Shown: positions 27,010-37,250, counted from the stretch's first letter. The stretch is 64,000 bases of DNA from Nitrospirota bacterium (GCA_029261155.1 JAJDBW010000090.1:1-64000); one strand, 5' to 3'. Notes: generated by a model from the letters alone, not told the origin. Numbers and translations: made by a program.

Positions 27010-27149
27010 GAAAATCCCAAAAAGAAAAACAACTGAAAAATGGAAGTACAGAATGGGTGGCAATAGGGGAAAAAACCAGGTAAAGTCCCTTGCGAATAAG
27101 CTTGCCTCTGGGACATTCGGGGCAAAAGCAAGGAACCCAGGGATAAAGC

Positions 27150-27635
27150 TCAGGCCCTGCGCCGCCGAAGCATCCGTTTAAGGGAGAATAAGATGATCAA
27201 TCCGACCAGCGTCGGCAAGCCCGCGGCCGCTTCGGGTCCTGGAGGTGGGCCGCCCTTTGTCGTGACCCTACCGCATCCCCCAGCGGAAGCATCTGAGGAA
27301 GGCGCTGAACCGTCTTTTGTCACCACAAGAGAAAGAGGGCTTTCGTTCAAGGCCGTATCGTAAGCACTGAGCGCAAAGGCGTGGGTGCCGGAATCCAATC
27401 CGGACTTTTCAAAAAAGGTTGTATTCCCGATATTAATTTTATGCGTGTAGTTGCTCTTCGTTAAAGGCAGGACATTCTTAGGGTCCTTATAATAAAGATA
27501 GTAGCCCCATAGATCGGGTTCTTTGTTCGCCGACCAAGTGAGTGAGGCCTCACCGGCATAAAGCATAGGAGAACCGCCGAGGAAATAAATAACGAGGACC
27601 GAAAAACTTAAAAAATATCGTGAAACAACGACCAT
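27150..27635 (-). CDS. Exported fibronectin-III-like protein with C-terminal sorting signal
   Basis: This 161-residue protein has a signal peptide (SRYFLSFSVLVIYFL). A single fibronectin type III-like domain follows (LTWSANKEPDLWGYYLYYK, GTHAFALSAYDTALNESP). The tail is tripartite: a GGCG motif, a Gly/Pro linker, a hydrophobic helix (LPTLVGLIILFSL) and an Arg cluster (RRRRA). That layout is used by PEP-CTERM, JDVT-CTERM and MYXO-CTERM systems, in which a membrane protease removes the tail and anchors the protein. The exact class is not certain. The ATG at 27635 with AAGGGA upstream is chosen over a TTG at 27671. No matching processing protease is present in the window. Confidence 0.75.
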   Translation of the reverse strand: MVVVSRYFLSFSVLVIYFLGGSPMLYAGEASLTWSANKEPDLWGYYLYYKDPKNVLPLTKSNYTHKINIGNTTFFEKSGLDSGTHAFALSAYDTALNESPLSLVVTKDGSAPSSDASAGGCGRVTTKGGPPPGPEAAAGLPTLVGLIILFSLKRMLRRRRA

Positions 27636-28056
27636 GAAAATTAAATTCCCTTGCTGAATAACGGCAAACAATGTAAGGAGAGGACTGTCTTGAATCGATT
27701 TGAGTCCACTTTCTTAGAAGCCTGTAATCAGGAAATCCGGAAGCGGTTTATTTTTCATCCGGACTCTAAACCGATCTTTTAAAACCGATCCGATAGGTCA
27801 CCTTCTCGAAGGGCAAATGGCCTGGAGGTGACTAGAAAGAAAGCCCCAGTTTCCTCTTTTTAACATCGAAAAAACAAAGCGGGATTTAAATAACATAATC
27901 AAATGAAGTGTGGCGAGAAAAAAATCTTACTATTTTATAAAACAATACGATTATTTAAAATAGCGTGATATTTTAACAATGAACCTCATATGACCGAATA
28001 AATGCATATCAAAACAGCATCGACCTATTAAATAACATTTTGGTATCATAATAGAC
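27636..28056. other. 420-bp AT-rich gap with inverted repeat
   Basis: This divergent gap separates the sorting-signal protein (minus) and the Omp85 fusion (plus). GTCACCT (27797-27803) can pair with AGGTGAC (27826-27832) over a 22-nt loop. The direct repeat AAACCGATC occurs near 27761-27769 and 27782-27790 and may be an operator. From about 27850 to 28050 it is very AT-rich and probably holds the promoter of the plus-strand gene; no clear -35/-10 pair stands out. Confidence 0.45.
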
Positions 28057-30639
28057 ATGATTTTCACTTCGTTCTTTCTGCTATTTTTTCTCTTTGTTCA
28101 ACCGCTTTCGGCCGAAACCCCCACTTATGACATCGTCGCGCATTACGACGAACTCAGCCATGAAATCGAAGGCACCGAAGCCCTGACCTTTACGAACGAT
28201 TCCGAAACGCCCATCTCGGAACTGTATCTTTTCCTTTATCCAAACCATTTTGCAAAACGCGATGCCGATATCGACTCCGCTTACTACCGTAAGGCCTACC
28301 CGGTCGCGTTTAATCCGGGCAGTCTAAAGGTTACCTCCATAAAAGGACCCGCTGGAGAAGCGCTTCCTTTTTCACCCCTGTCCTCTCATGACGATACCGT
28401 CATGGTCGTCCATCTTCCGGAGCCCGTTCCAGCCAAGACCCGCTTTCGTTTTCTTGTTCACTTTGTCACGCGCCTGCCAGAGAAATTCGGCGTATTTGGA
28501 TATTTCGAAGATCTAACAAGTATACAAGGCGGCTGGCACCCTTATCTTGCCCACTTTGAAAACGGTACGTGGTCCTTCAATCGACCTCCCCCGAAGAGTA
28601 ACTTCCGAATCCGCATCTCGCTCAAAACCAATCGCCACCTTGTGGGTTCGAGCCCGAAAGCCGTTATCACGGTTCAAAAGGATTTACAAACTGTCCTTAT
28701 GGAAGCCCAGAATATCCCTTTCTATTCACTGTCGATCGGACACCATTTTAAGAGATCTGAATATCAGGTCGGGCCAATCCATCTTAATGCCTACTCCCTT
28801 AAAAAAAATAAATCCTATGCCCAACAGATCGAAAAAATTATCGAACCCGCGCTCGCCTTTTTTTTGAAACATACCGGACCCCTTCCGCCGGTCGACCTTA
28901 TTATCACCGAAGCATATCTCCACCAAGATTTAATCGCAACGGGTTCCAACATCCTGTATTTGAACAACCGGCTCTTCAAGGTTTTTCCCGCACTCAAGCG
29001 TTTTCATGCAATGCGCTTGGCATCCGGGCTTTTTCAATTGTTATGGAAACACAAACGCCCCGATGAAGAGGACTGGGTCATCGAAGCCCTGGCCCGGCGC
29101 GATGCCGATGGCTTCATCAACGCGCTCTATGGCGAAACGACCTCCTTATCGAAGTGGCTAAAACCCTTGGCCTTCATCCCCGTCATCGATCAAATTCTTT
29201 ATTCCAGTACTCTCCCCCTCCGACAGGTCTACTTTCGGGAGGCGGTCCGCCCTCTCGTGAGTGAGGATATCCGGTTTTATAATCGTCCCGCTTCAGAAAA
29301 CGCCAACATTTTTTGGAAACTCGAAACCTTGATGGGCAGTCTTGTTTTTGAGCCTGCAGTGGCCCGCTACCGCAATCAAGACGAAGAGAGCGGACCTATT
29401 TTACCGTTTCGTCGGATCCTGCTCGAATCGTCTCAAGCAGACATGAACCGGCTTATCGATCAATGGCTGTCGACGCAAACCGACATTGATTTTTCAATCA
29501 AAGACGTTCAACACAAGGAAATCGATGGCGCGTATCAAACTGAGGTTTCGATCGAAAAAAAAGGGGAGGGCATCGAACCCTTGCAAATCGTCGCCCGACA
29601 AAAAAACGGACAAGAAATCCCAGCCACTTGGGATGGAAGCACCGCCCAACACCGGCTCATCCTCAATACGGCCTCGCCCATTAAAACGGTCGAACTCGAT
29701 CCGAACAAATTGACCAACGATCCCAATCGAAAGGACAACCGGCTTCCACGCGATTGGAAGGTCTTGGTCGACAACCTGAATCTAAACTACGACTTTCAAA
29801 CCAAAGAACTCAGCTATCAAGCCGGACTCTTTTTTCAATATTTATACGATACGGAAAACTGGGTGCGTTTTCTCTTTGCGCATGAAGACACCGGAGACCT
29901 TTCGCATATCGCTTATACCCGAACGCTTAAAAAAAACCATTTGCTCACCACGGGGCTCACCTTCGAAACCCTCGAGCCGTCGAGAAACAACAACTTTAAC
30001 GAAGAAGCTGGCTATCTCTCTTTAGGCTATACCTTTATTTTTCCCGACCTGCCGCTCCTCACGGAAAGCGCCAGGCGCCTTACAAATGCCTTCCCCGTTT
30101 TCAACGTCAGCCTCGAATACAATCAGCAATTCACCGGTGATCGCTACGACCATGCCTTCTCCCTTCTGCTCGACTTCCGGCGCACGCACGCCTTTACGAA
30201 TTATCACGAAATCGGCACCCGGATTCTCGTCGGGCAATCCATCGGGAACTTATTCGAGAACCGGCGATTTTCTTTGGGCGGCACCAATGCCATGCGCGGC
30301 TATAGCCCCCTGATCTTTGAAGGCGAAAACTTGAGCCTCTTCTCCCTGGAATATCGTTTCCCTCTTTTTTACGAGACCGATATCAACCTATTCGGCCTCG
30401 CGCACACCCACACCTGGCAGGGGGCCTTTTTTGCGGATGCCGGAATGGTCGGTTCCTCACACGATGTTTTTCAACCCAAAGTTTTTCAATCGGATTTCGG
30501 TGGCGGCATTCGTTTTTTCATGGACCTTTTCGGGGTCTATCCCGCCATTATCCGCTTCGATATTGCGCTACCTATCGACTCCCCCATCGAGAGTGAAGAT
30601 AAACTCCATTACTATCTTAACGCCGGACAATCTTTTTAA
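28057..30639 (+). CDS. Inactive M1-peptidase-like domain fused to an Omp85-type barrel
   Basis: This 860-residue exported protein begins with a signal peptide (cleavage near PLSAET). Residues about 23-240 resemble the saddle domain of M1 aminopeptidases (YDIVAHYDELSHEIEGTEAL), and about 240-420 the gluzincin domain. At the expected HExxH site the sequence is FHAMRLASGLFQ (316-327), so the Glu and second His ligands are missing, although a Glu follows at 343 (DWVIEALARR). Residues about 560-860 form a beta-barrel with the surface-antigen motif LGGTNAMRGYSP and an FFADAG strand as in BamA/TamA or two-partner transporters. No POTRA domains are visible. It may use the dead peptidase domain to recruit substrate for export; that is inference. 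Confidence 0.8.
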   Translation: MIFTSFFLLFFLFVQPLSAETPTYDIVAHYDELSHEIEGTEALTFTNDSETPISELYLFLYPNHFAKRDADIDSAYYRKAYPVAFNPGSLKVTSIKGPAGEALPFSPLSSHDDTVMVVHLPEPVPAKTRFRFLVHFVTRLPEKFGVFGYFEDLTSIQGGWHPYLAHFENGTWSFNRPPPKSNFRIRISLKTNRHLVGSSPKAVITVQKDLQTVLMEAQNIPFYSLSIGHHFKRSEYQVGPIHLNAYSLKKNKSYAQQIEKIIEPALAFFLKHTGPLPPVDLIITEAYLHQDLIATGSNILYLNNRLFKVFPALKRFHAMRLASGLFQLLWKHKRPDEEDWVIEALARRDADGFINALYGETTSLSKWLKPLAFIPVIDQILYSSTLPLRQVYFREAVRPLVSEDIRFYNRPASENANIFWKLETLMGSLVFEPAVARYRNQDEESGPILPFRRILLESSQADMNRLIDQWLSTQTDIDFSIKDVQHKEIDGAYQTEVSIEKKGEGIEPLQIVARQKNGQEIPATWDGSTAQHRLILNTASPIKTVELDPNKLTNDPNRKDNRLPRDWKVLVDNLNLNYDFQTKELSYQAGLFFQYLYDTENWVRFLFAHEDTGDLSHIAYTRTLKKNHLLTTGLTFETLEPSRNNNFNEEAGYLSLGYTFIFPDLPLLTESARRLTNAFPVFNVSLEYNQQFTGDRYDHAFSLLLDFRRTHAFTNYHEIGTRILVGQSIGNLFENRRFSLGGTNAMRGYSPLIFEGENLSLFSLEYRFPLFYETDINLFGLAHTHTWQGAFFADAGMVGSSHDVFQPKVFQSDFGGGIRFFMDLFGVYPAIIRFDIALPIDSPIESEDKLHYYLNAGQSF

Positions 30640-30712
30640 ACCGGAATACCGACGACACAGGCCTCCCGATCTCTAACCAAAAATAACGCGAAGACACTGA
30701 GAAAAAAAATCT

Positions 30713-31669
30713 TTATTGGGTGGGCGTACGAAGGCGAACCACCGATTTCGATAATCGGTTTTTTAAGGCGAGGGTGCTCCGGGTATTTTTTCGGAATGCG
30801 GGGAGAGATTCAATTGCCGCTAAGGCCGACTGGTAGGCCATCAAGGCTTCCTCCTTACGACCGGCCGTCTCGAGGATTTCTCCACGCCGTGCCAGCCATC
30901 TGTCCTTGCGACCCGCAATGTCAGCGAGGCGGTCTAAACGCGTCAATGCGGCATCAAAGCGCATTTGTTTCATTTCGAGCGCAATGGCATACAATTGGAG
31001 TGTCACAAGGGGCCCCTTCACCGACAGACCTTCGTTTAAACCTTCTATTGCCTTTTCGATGTCAGGAGACTTTCCCTCGGCCAGGGCCCTTGCACGCTCT
31101 ATAAAGTAGTCGGGGCTCGGATCGGCTGCCAGCGCAATTGCCTGGGTATAGGCATCGGCCGCTTTCTTCCTTTGGTCCATTTTGAGGTAGTTTCTGGCTT
31201 GCCAAAACCGCGCCACCGAATGTTCTGGTTTTTTTCTGATGAAGCGACTCAATGCGGCTTCCGCTTTATCCGGTTGCTTGGCTTCGTAATACATTCTGCC
31301 TCGATAAAGATCGACCTCGGAGAGTTCGGAATTCAGCGCCGCCGCCCGATTGTAATCCTTCAGGGCGGCCTCCCAATCACGGTGCACGCGATGCAATTCT
31401 GCACGGCGCAGATGTAATTTTGCGTCATTCGGCTTTTTTTCTATTCGCCTTGTCATCGATGCTATTTGGTCATCAACACCCTGATGGGCCAAGCTTATGG
31501 GCAAAGGAAATAAGCCTTGTAAAAATAGACCGAGAATGAAAACCACGAAGACGCGAAATGCGCTTAAGATCTGGATTTGGGAAACCCTGTTTCTTTTGTT
31601 CCCCGTGATCGTCATAGCGTCATCTTCACAGGATGGTCTACTTACACTATTTCGCGGGGTTAAAATCAT
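30713..31669 (-). CDS. Exported tetratricopeptide-repeat protein
   Basis: This 318-residue protein has one hydrophobic export segment (about 38-60, ending ISLAHQ). It then has about six TPR units: DAKLHLRRAELHRVHRDWEA, SEVDLYRGRMYYEAKQPDKA, SVARFWQARNYLKMDQRKKA and others. TPRs are protein-interaction scaffolds. It starts 12 bp after the stop of the phosphatase gene, so the two form an operon, and the pairing suggests it scaffolds or localises that enzyme in the periplasm. The ATG at 31669 has only a weak ribosome site; an ATG at 31615 is also possible. Confidence 0.85.
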   Translation of the reverse strand: MILTPRNSVSRPSCEDDAMTITGNKRNRVSQIQILSAFRVFVVFILGLFLQGLFPLPISLAHQGVDDQIASMTRRIEKKPNDAKLHLRRAELHRVHRDWEAALKDYNRAAALNSELSEVDLYRGRMYYEAKQPDKAEAALSRFIRKKPEHSVARFWQARNYLKMDQRKKAADAYTQAIALAADPSPDYFIERARALAEGKSPDIEKAIEGLNEGLSVKGPLVTLQLYAIALEMKQMRFDAALTRLDRLADIAGRKDRWLARRGEILETAGRKEEALMAYQSALAAIESLPAFRKNTRSTLALKNRLSKSVVRLRTPTQ

Positions 31670-31681
31670 AAACAGTCCATC

Positions 31682-33010
31682 TTAGCGCGCCTGCAATTCT
31701 TCGGGAGACCTCGGAGGCACATTGTCCACCTTGAGGATCGAAAAGCGATCCAGCGTTGTCCCGGTGTCGTCTATAAAAGCCGCATCGAGACGTCTCGCGT
31801 TAATATCAATGAGCATCGACCCCAAGCGCTTAAGATTAACCTTCATTACCGGATGATCGAGCGTGCCGCCGCTGGTTTTCCCTGAACTCCCCGCGACACT
31901 ATAGACCGTACCCGTATTGGTGCCCGAAAGGTTTTTCGTATAAGGGCCTTGATCCTGATCACGACCGAAGGAAGCGTCGAGAATCATGGCGGCCTTGAGG
32001 CTGGAAGACGCGCCGTAATGGCCATCGACGAAGAGGGAACGTTCATAGGAATGACTGTGACCGGAGAGCACGAGATCAACGCCGCCGTCCTCCAAAATCG
32101 GCAGAAAATTTTGACGCATATCGATCAATTCTTCCTCGTTGTCCGAATCATGCGAACCTTTCGAATAAGGGGGATGATGCCAGTAGGCAACAATCCACTC
32201 TTGCGTGGTGTTCGCCAAATCGTTTTCGAGCCAGGTCGCCATGGTCCCCTGGGCGGAACGATTCGTCTCTTGTGAGTCTAAGACAACAAAGTGGATATTT
32301 GCATAATCGAAGGCATAGTAGGCCTCTGTCCCCGAAGCGATGCCACCCGCTTCGCCATTTTTGGGGAGAGAAAAGATATCGTAATAGGCGCCACTTTGGG
32401 AAGAACTGCTTGCGCTCCGCGCATCGTGATTTCCGAAAGTCGGCCAGACCACGGTATTTCTTAAGATAGATGGATAGAGATTAAACACCGCCTCCTGATA
32501 TTCGTCATCTTGTCCATCGTTGTAGGCGTTGTCGCCTAACATCAACCAGAGGTCGACATGGGGGCCGCCATTGACTGAGAGAAAGCCATCTCGCACCGCT
32601 CGGGCCTTGTTATCGGCCGTTCCAGAATCGCCAATGACCCAAATACGGGTGGCCTTAAAGTGCCCAACTATAGGCGAAGTCACAAAGAAATGATCACTGT
32701 CTCCCCCGGCCAACACCTTAGTGCTTGTGCCGACAGCATAATAATAGCGCGTCTCGGGATCTAAGCCGCTCAGGGCAACCCTATGGTTTTGGGTGCTACC
32801 GGGGACATCGACGATTTGATTTAAGGTATTCGGAGCGGCGCCATAACGAACGCGGCTGCTCGAATTGGTGTCGGTCCGCCATTTGACAATCATGCTGGTC
32901 GGGGTCGCGGTTTGAAGATAGGGGCCGCGATTAAGCGTTTGGGGCCAAGCCCTAGCGGACTGCAGGCACACAATCGATAAGGCAAGGCTCCATATGATTA
33001 AGGTTTTCAT
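31682..33010 (-). CDS. Purple-acid-phosphatase-like metallophosphoesterase
   Basis: After a signal peptide (MKTLIIWSLALSIVCLQS, ending ARAWP), residues about 24-120 form a fibronectin-III-like N-domain (RGPYLQTATPTSMIVKWRTD). The metallophosphoesterase domain follows with the ordered motifs GDSG, MLGDNAYNDG, TFGNHDAR, AYWHHPPYS and LVLSGHSHSYERS, the full two-metal ligand set. It is therefore predicted to be an active periplasmic or extracellular phosphoesterase. The ATG at 33010 is chosen because it gives a proper signal peptide; the open frame to 33151 is unlike the family. It is co-oriented with the TPR gene, 12 bp apart. Confidence 0.9.
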   Translation of the reverse strand: MKTLIIWSLALSIVCLQSARAWPQTLNRGPYLQTATPTSMIVKWRTDTNSSSRVRYGAAPNTLNQIVDVPGSTQNHRVALSGLDPETRYYYAVGTSTKVLAGGDSDHFFVTSPIVGHFKATRIWVIGDSGTADNKARAVRDGFLSVNGGPHVDLWLMLGDNAYNDGQDDEYQEAVFNLYPSILRNTVVWPTFGNHDARSASSSSQSGAYYDIFSLPKNGEAGGIASGTEAYYAFDYANIHFVVLDSQETNRSAQGTMATWLENDLANTTQEWIVAYWHHPPYSKGSHDSDNEEELIDMRQNFLPILEDGGVDLVLSGHSHSYERSLFVDGHYGASSSLKAAMILDASFGRDQDQGPYTKNLSGTNTGTVYSVAGSSGKTSGGTLDHPVMKVNLKRLGSMLIDINARRLDAAFIDDTGTTLDRFSILKVDNVPPRSPEELQAR

Positions 33011-33264
33011 TCGCACATTTCGAACTTTCCCTTGATAAGGGTTCCCCCTAAGCACGCGATAAAGACTTCTGGAATATACAAATAGCTTCGGTCTCATGTT
33101 ATATCTAAGGCATAACTCATAATTTACGACAGTGTAATTATACCAGCCCAATGAGATTCATAATCGCATTAGAGCGGGGTTGAGTAAGAACAGAGAAGGG
33201 CATTGCGCCAAACCACCCTCTTTATTCCGAAGGACCCTTCAACCGAAAAACGGCATTCGGAACT

Positions 33265-34563
33265 TCATTTTCGCTCGCCAATTTCGAGATATTCTCGCTG
33301 GGCGGGGCCGATATAGTGTTGACGAGGCCGGGCGATGCGTTGCTGCGGGGCGCTCATCATTTCCATCCATTGGGCGACCCATCCCACCGTTCGCGCAATC
33401 GCGAACATCACCGTAAACATATTCACCGGGATCCCCAAGGCTCGATAAATTAAGCCGGAATAAAAATCGACATTGGGGTAGAGATGCCTCTCGATAAAGT
33501 AGTCGTCGTTGAGCGCGATCTCTTCCAATTTAAGGGCCAATTCGAAGAGGGGATCCTCGCTTCGTCCCATGTTTTTAAGCAACTTATGGGTCACCTCGCG
33601 AATGATCACGGCCCTCGGATCATAGGTCTTGTAAACGCGATGCCCAAAACCCATCAGGCGGAAGGAGTCGTTTTTATCCTTGGCTTTGTCCAGAAATTTA
33701 GGGATCTGTTGTAGGTCTCCAATCTCCATAAGCATCCGCAAAACCGCTTCGCTCGCCCCACCATGGGCCGGTCCCCAAAGGGCCGTGATCCCCGATGCGA
33801 CACAGGCGAAAGGATTGGCCTGCGAACTCCCGGCCACACGCACGGTGGAGGTGCTGGCGTTTTGTTCGTGATCGGCGTGCAAGAGGAACAAAAGATCCAG
33901 AGCGCGCTCGGCGACGGGATCGACCGCATAGTCGTCGCTCGGCACGGAAAACAACATCCGCAAGAGATTGCCGCAGTAGCTTAAGCGGTTGTCCGGATAC
34001 ACAAAGGGCTGCCCGATGGAATATTTGTAACTGGCGGCGGCGATGGTCGGCATCTTGGCGATGAGGCGATAGGCCGCAATCTCGCGGTGCCTTGGATTAT
34101 GGATGTCGGTCGAATCGTGGTAGAAGGCGGAGAGAGATCCGACCACCCCGACCATGATGGCCATCGGATGCGCATCATGCCGGAAGCCCCGGTAAAAGGA
34201 TTTAATCCCCTCGTGGAACATGGTGTGGTGGACGATCTTTTGCGTAAAGTCTTCCAAGGCAGCCTGCTTGGGCAATTCGCCATAGAGGAGGAGATAGGCG
34301 GCCTCTAAAAAACTGCTCTTCGCCGCCAGTTGTTCAAGGGGATAACCCCTATAAAGCAAGATCCCCTTTTCGCCATCGATGAAGGTAATCTCGCTTTCGC
34401 AACTGGCGGTCACCACAAAACCAGGATCGTAGGTAAAATAACCCAGCTCTTTATAGAGTTTTCCGATATCGATTACGGCCGGGCCGTGTGTGCCGCTGAG
34501 CACAGGCAAGTCGATCTTTTTGCCCGTGGCGGAGTCGATCAATGTGACATGGCGATTTTCCAT
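33265..34563 (-). CDS. gltA: Citrate synthase
   Basis: This 432-residue type II citrate synthase has the catalytic residues in context: [36 protein letters not shown] (first His), [27 protein letters not shown] and the late Asp region [14 protein letters not shown]. An AGGAGGTCC site precedes the ATG. It condenses oxaloacetate and acetyl-CoA to start the TCA cycle. It lies alone between unrelated genes, with a terminator-like inverted repeat about 100 bp upstream separating it from the metal-transport operon. Confidence 0.96.
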   Translation of the reverse strand: MENRHVTLIDSATGKKIDLPVLSGTHGPAVIDIGKLYKELGYFTYDPGFVVTASCESEITFIDGEKGILLYRGYPLEQLAAKSSFLEAAYLLLYGELPKQAALEDFTQKIVHHTMFHEGIKSFYRGFRHDAHPMAIMVGVVGSLSAFYHDSTDIHNPRHREIAAYRLIAKMPTIAAASYKYSIGQPFVYPDNRLSYCGNLLRMLFSVPSDDYAVDPVAERALDLLFLLHADHEQNASTSTVRVAGSSQANPFACVASGITALWGPAHGGASEAVLRMLMEIGDLQQIPKFLDKAKDKNDSFRLMGFGHRVYKTYDPRAVIIREVTHKLLKNMGRSEDPLFELALKLEEIALNDDYFIERHLYPNVDFYSGLIYRALGIPVNMFTVMFAIARTVGWVAQWMEMMSAPQQRIARPRQHYIGPAQREYLEIGERK

Positions 34564-34662
34564 TCTGGACCTCCTCGTTTAGGGGTACGGTCGCATCGGC
34601 CCCCGACTTTATACCTTTCCTTTAAATGATGCCACACCCGAAGGAAAGCAATCAATTCACAA

Positions 34663-34706
34663 AGAAAACCGGGCGCGCAGCGACACCCAGCGCGACCCGG
34701 TTTTCT
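34663..34706 (-). terminator. Terminator after the heavy-metal ATPase
   Basis: AGAAAACCGGG (34663-34673) pairs with CCCGGTTTTCT (34696-34706), with an inner GCGC/GCGC stem. It lies 21 bp after the ATPase stop; on the minus strand the second arm ends in TTTTCTTT. Confidence 0.7.
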
Positions 34707-34726
34707 GTGATCAGTCCGAACTATTT

Positions 34727-37159
34727 TTACAACTTCGCCCCCCTCAGACGAAGCGCATTCGTGATGACCGACACGGAGCTGAAACTCATGGCCAAGGCGG
34801 CAATCATGGGCGAGAGCAGCAGGCCGAAGAAAGGATAAAGCAGGCCCGCCGCGATGGGGATGCCGGTGGCGTTGTAGGCAAAGGCAAAGAAGAGGTTTTG
34901 TCGGATGTTGCGCATGGTCGCGTGGCTCAAGCGCCGGGCGCGCACGATACCGCGCAAGTCCCCTTTCACCAGGGTCACGCCCGCACTTTCCATCGCGACG
35001 TCCGTACCTGTTCCCATGGCGATGCCGACCTGGGCTTGAGCCAAGGCTGGGGCGTCGTTGATGCCGTCTCCCGCCATCGCCACGATCCGGCCTTCGGCCT
35101 GGAGTCGCTTGACGATTTGGGCCTTTTCGTCGGGCAGGACTTCGGCATGGATCTCATCAATATTCAGTTTGCCCGCGACGGCCTCGGCCGTCTTCCGGCT
35201 GTCGCCGGTGAGCATGACGATCTTGATGCCTTCGGCATGCAGGTTTTCAATGGCCTCCGCTGTAGTGGTTTTTATGGGATCGGCGACGCCGATCAAGCCC
35301 GCGGCCTTCCCGTCAATGGCGAGCAGCATAACCGTCTGGCCCTCGGCCCGTCCGGCGTCGGCTTTACCCGGCAGATCCGCTGGATCGATGCCGAGGCTTT
35401 CAAACAATTTCAGGTTGCCGAGTAAAACCTGATGTCCATCCACCTCGCCCGTAACGCCTTTCCCGGTGACGGATTGAAAATTTCCTACCTTGCCTAAGGC
35501 AATGCCCTTTTTTTCCGCGCCCTGCACGATGGCCTCGGCCAGCGGGTGCTCGCTGGCCTTTTCCAAAGTCGCGGCCAAGCGTAAGGCCTCTTCTTCTTGA
35601 ATCCCCTCCACGGCAATCACGGCAACGAGTTTCGGCTTGCCCTCGGTGAGGGTGCCGGTTTTATCCACGACCAGGGTATCGACCTTTTCCAATATTTCCA
35701 ATGCTTCGGCGTTCTTGATCAAGACGCCCATCATCGCGCCCTTGCCCGTGCCGACCATGATGGACACCGGTGTCGCCAGGCCCAATGCGCAGGGACAGGC
35801 GATGATGAGCACGGCCACGGCGTTAATGAGCGCAAAAGCGAGACGGGGTTCCGGGCCAAATGTGGCCCAAACCACGAAAGTCACGGCGGCGATAATCATC
35901 ACGCTTAATACAAAGTAGCCCGAAACGATGTCCACCAATTTTTGGATCGGCGCGCGGGAGCGTTGGGCCTCCGCAACCATGTGGACGATTTGAGATAAAA
36001 GCGTGTCCGCGCCGATCTTTTCCGCCCGCATCATCAAGCTGCCCGTGCCGTTGACCGTCGCCCCGATAAGACGCTCACCCGCTGTCTTCGCCACGGGGAT
36101 AGGTTCTCCGGTGACCATCGATTCATCGACGTTGCTTTCGCCTTCGACGACGATGCCGTCCACGGGCACCTTTTCACCCGGTCGTACACGGAGGATGTGG
36201 CCCACCTGCACCTCTTCCAAGGGAAGGTCTTCTTCGGTCCCATCTTCCCTGACAATGCGGGCCGTTTTGGGGGCAAGCCCAAGCAGCAACTTTATAGCGG
36301 CGTTGGTTTGGCTCCGGGCGCGCAATTCCATGACCTGTCCTAATAGGACAAGCGCGGTAATCACGGCTGCCGCTTCAAAATAGACCGGAATCACGCCCAT
36401 CTCACTCAAGAGGCTTGAGGGAAAAAGTCCGGGCATAACCATGGCCACAAAGCTATATATCCAGGCGGCGGAGACACCCAATGCGATCAAAGTGAACATA
36501 TTGAGATTTCGGGTGACGATGGACTTCCATCCGCGAACAAAAAAAGGCCACCCCCCCCACAATACGACAGGCGTAGACAGTGCGAACTCCACCCACTGCC
36601 GGGTTTTGGGTGCAATCAATGCTGAAAAAAACTCAGGCCAAAAATCGGCGCCCATGGCGCTGAAAAAAACAGGCAGGGCCAAGAGGCTGCTGATCCAAAA
36701 ACGACGGCTCATATCCTTCAGTTCGGTGGTGTCCGCTTCGGCCGTCACCGTCCGCGCTTCCAAAGCCATGCCGCACTTGGGGCAGCTGCCGGGATGTTCT
36801 TGAATCACCTCGGGGTGCATGGGACAGGTATATTCTGTCTTTGTCTTCGCGAGGGCGGGTAGTCCTTTGGGCTCTAAGGCCATGCCGCATTTGGGGCAAT
36901 CACCCGGGCTGACCTCTTCGATTTCCGGATGCATGGGGCAGGTATAAATCGCGCCGGGCTCCGCCTTCTGATGCGAGGGTTCTGGTTGTCCGCTTTCCTT
37001 GGGCGAAGCCAGATATTTTTCGGGGTCTTTTTTGAAGGCCGCCAAACAATGGCTGCTGCAAAAAAAATAGCGCTCCCCTCCGTGCTCATGATGACCGGCT
37101 GCCGATTCCGCATCGATTTCCATCCCGCAAACCACATCTTTCACCATTTCCTTAACCAT
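34727..37159 (-). CDS. CPC-type heavy-metal P-ATPase with YHS and CPMHP domains
   Basis: This 810-residue P1B ATPase exports Cu+ or a similar soft metal. The N-terminus has a YHS domain (VVCGMEID...FFCSSHC) and two zinc-ribbon-like segments (YTCPMHPEI...CPKCGMALE, repeated as YTCPMHPEV...CPKCGMALE) in place of the usual CxxC ferredoxin-like domains. The core has the transmembrane CPC in [13 protein letters not shown], the phosphorylation motif DKTGTLTEG and the hinge [10 protein letters not shown]. The ATG at 37159 has AAGGAG 7 bp upstream; the frame extends to a GTG at 37180. It lies 91 bp downstream of a MerR-family gene in the same direction. The CPC motif favours Cu/Ag; zinc or cadmium is less likely. 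Confidence 0.92.
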   Translation of the reverse strand: MVKEMVKDVVCGMEIDAESAAGHHEHGGERYFFCSSHCLAAFKKDPEKYLASPKESGQPEPSHQKAEPGAIYTCPMHPEIEEVSPGDCPKCGMALEPKGLPALAKTKTEYTCPMHPEVIQEHPGSCPKCGMALEARTVTAEADTTELKDMSRRFWISSLLALPVFFSAMGADFWPEFFSALIAPKTRQWVEFALSTPVVLWGGWPFFVRGWKSIVTRNLNMFTLIALGVSAAWIYSFVAMVMPGLFPSSLLSEMGVIPVYFEAAAVITALVLLGQVMELRARSQTNAAIKLLLGLAPKTARIVREDGTEEDLPLEEVQVGHILRVRPGEKVPVDGIVVEGESNVDESMVTGEPIPVAKTAGERLIGATVNGTGSLMMRAEKIGADTLLSQIVHMVAEAQRSRAPIQKLVDIVSGYFVLSVMIIAAVTFVVWATFGPEPRLAFALINAVAVLIIACPCALGLATPVSIMVGTGKGAMMGVLIKNAEALEILEKVDTLVVDKTGTLTEGKPKLVAVIAVEGIQEEEALRLAATLEKASEHPLAEAIVQGAEKKGIALGKVGNFQSVTGKGVTGEVDGHQVLLGNLKLFESLGIDPADLPGKADAGRAEGQTVMLLAIDGKAAGLIGVADPIKTTTAEAIENLHAEGIKIVMLTGDSRKTAEAVAGKLNIDEIHAEVLPDEKAQIVKRLQAEGRIVAMAGDGINDAPALAQAQVGIAMGTGTDVAMESAGVTLVKGDLRGIVRARRLSHATMRNIRQNLFFAFAYNATGIPIAAGLLYPFFGLLLSPMIAALAMSFSSVSVITNALRLRGAKL

Positions 37160-37211
37160 TTTTTTCTCCTTATGCGACACTGTTTATTGGACCCCCTTAG
37201 CTTTCGACTAC

Positions 37212-37243
37212 AGTGTAAAAGTTGTGTGTCGCACATAGGTCAA
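37212..37243 (-). promoter_or_regulatory. MerR-type promoter with 20-bp spacer
   Basis: Read on the minus strand, TTGACC (37243-37238) and TACACT (37217-37212) are separated by 20 bp. This over-long spacing is what MerR-family activators correct by DNA twisting. TGTG and CACA half-sites flank the spacer centre. It lies between the merR-like gene and the ATPase start. Confidence 0.65.
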
Positions 37244-37250
37244 GAGGTTT

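Larger units (their letters stand above)
26707..27149 (-). promoter_or_regulatory. Long leader region of the lipoprotein gene
   Basis: This 443-bp gap holds, in minus-strand order, a promoter (26982-27009), a GEMM-I riboswitch-like aptamer (about 26860-26975), an intrinsic terminator (26810-26833) and the ribosome site before 26706. No protein gene is present in it. Confidence 0.75.

Noticed and set aside
33008-33151. 47-residue extension of the phosphatase
   Set aside because: It would bury the signal peptide inside the protein; the ATG at 33010 gives a standard export signal.
34898-35908. Long plus-strand ORFs opposite the metal ATPase
   Set aside because: They mirror a strongly conserved P-type ATPase and reflect its codon bias.
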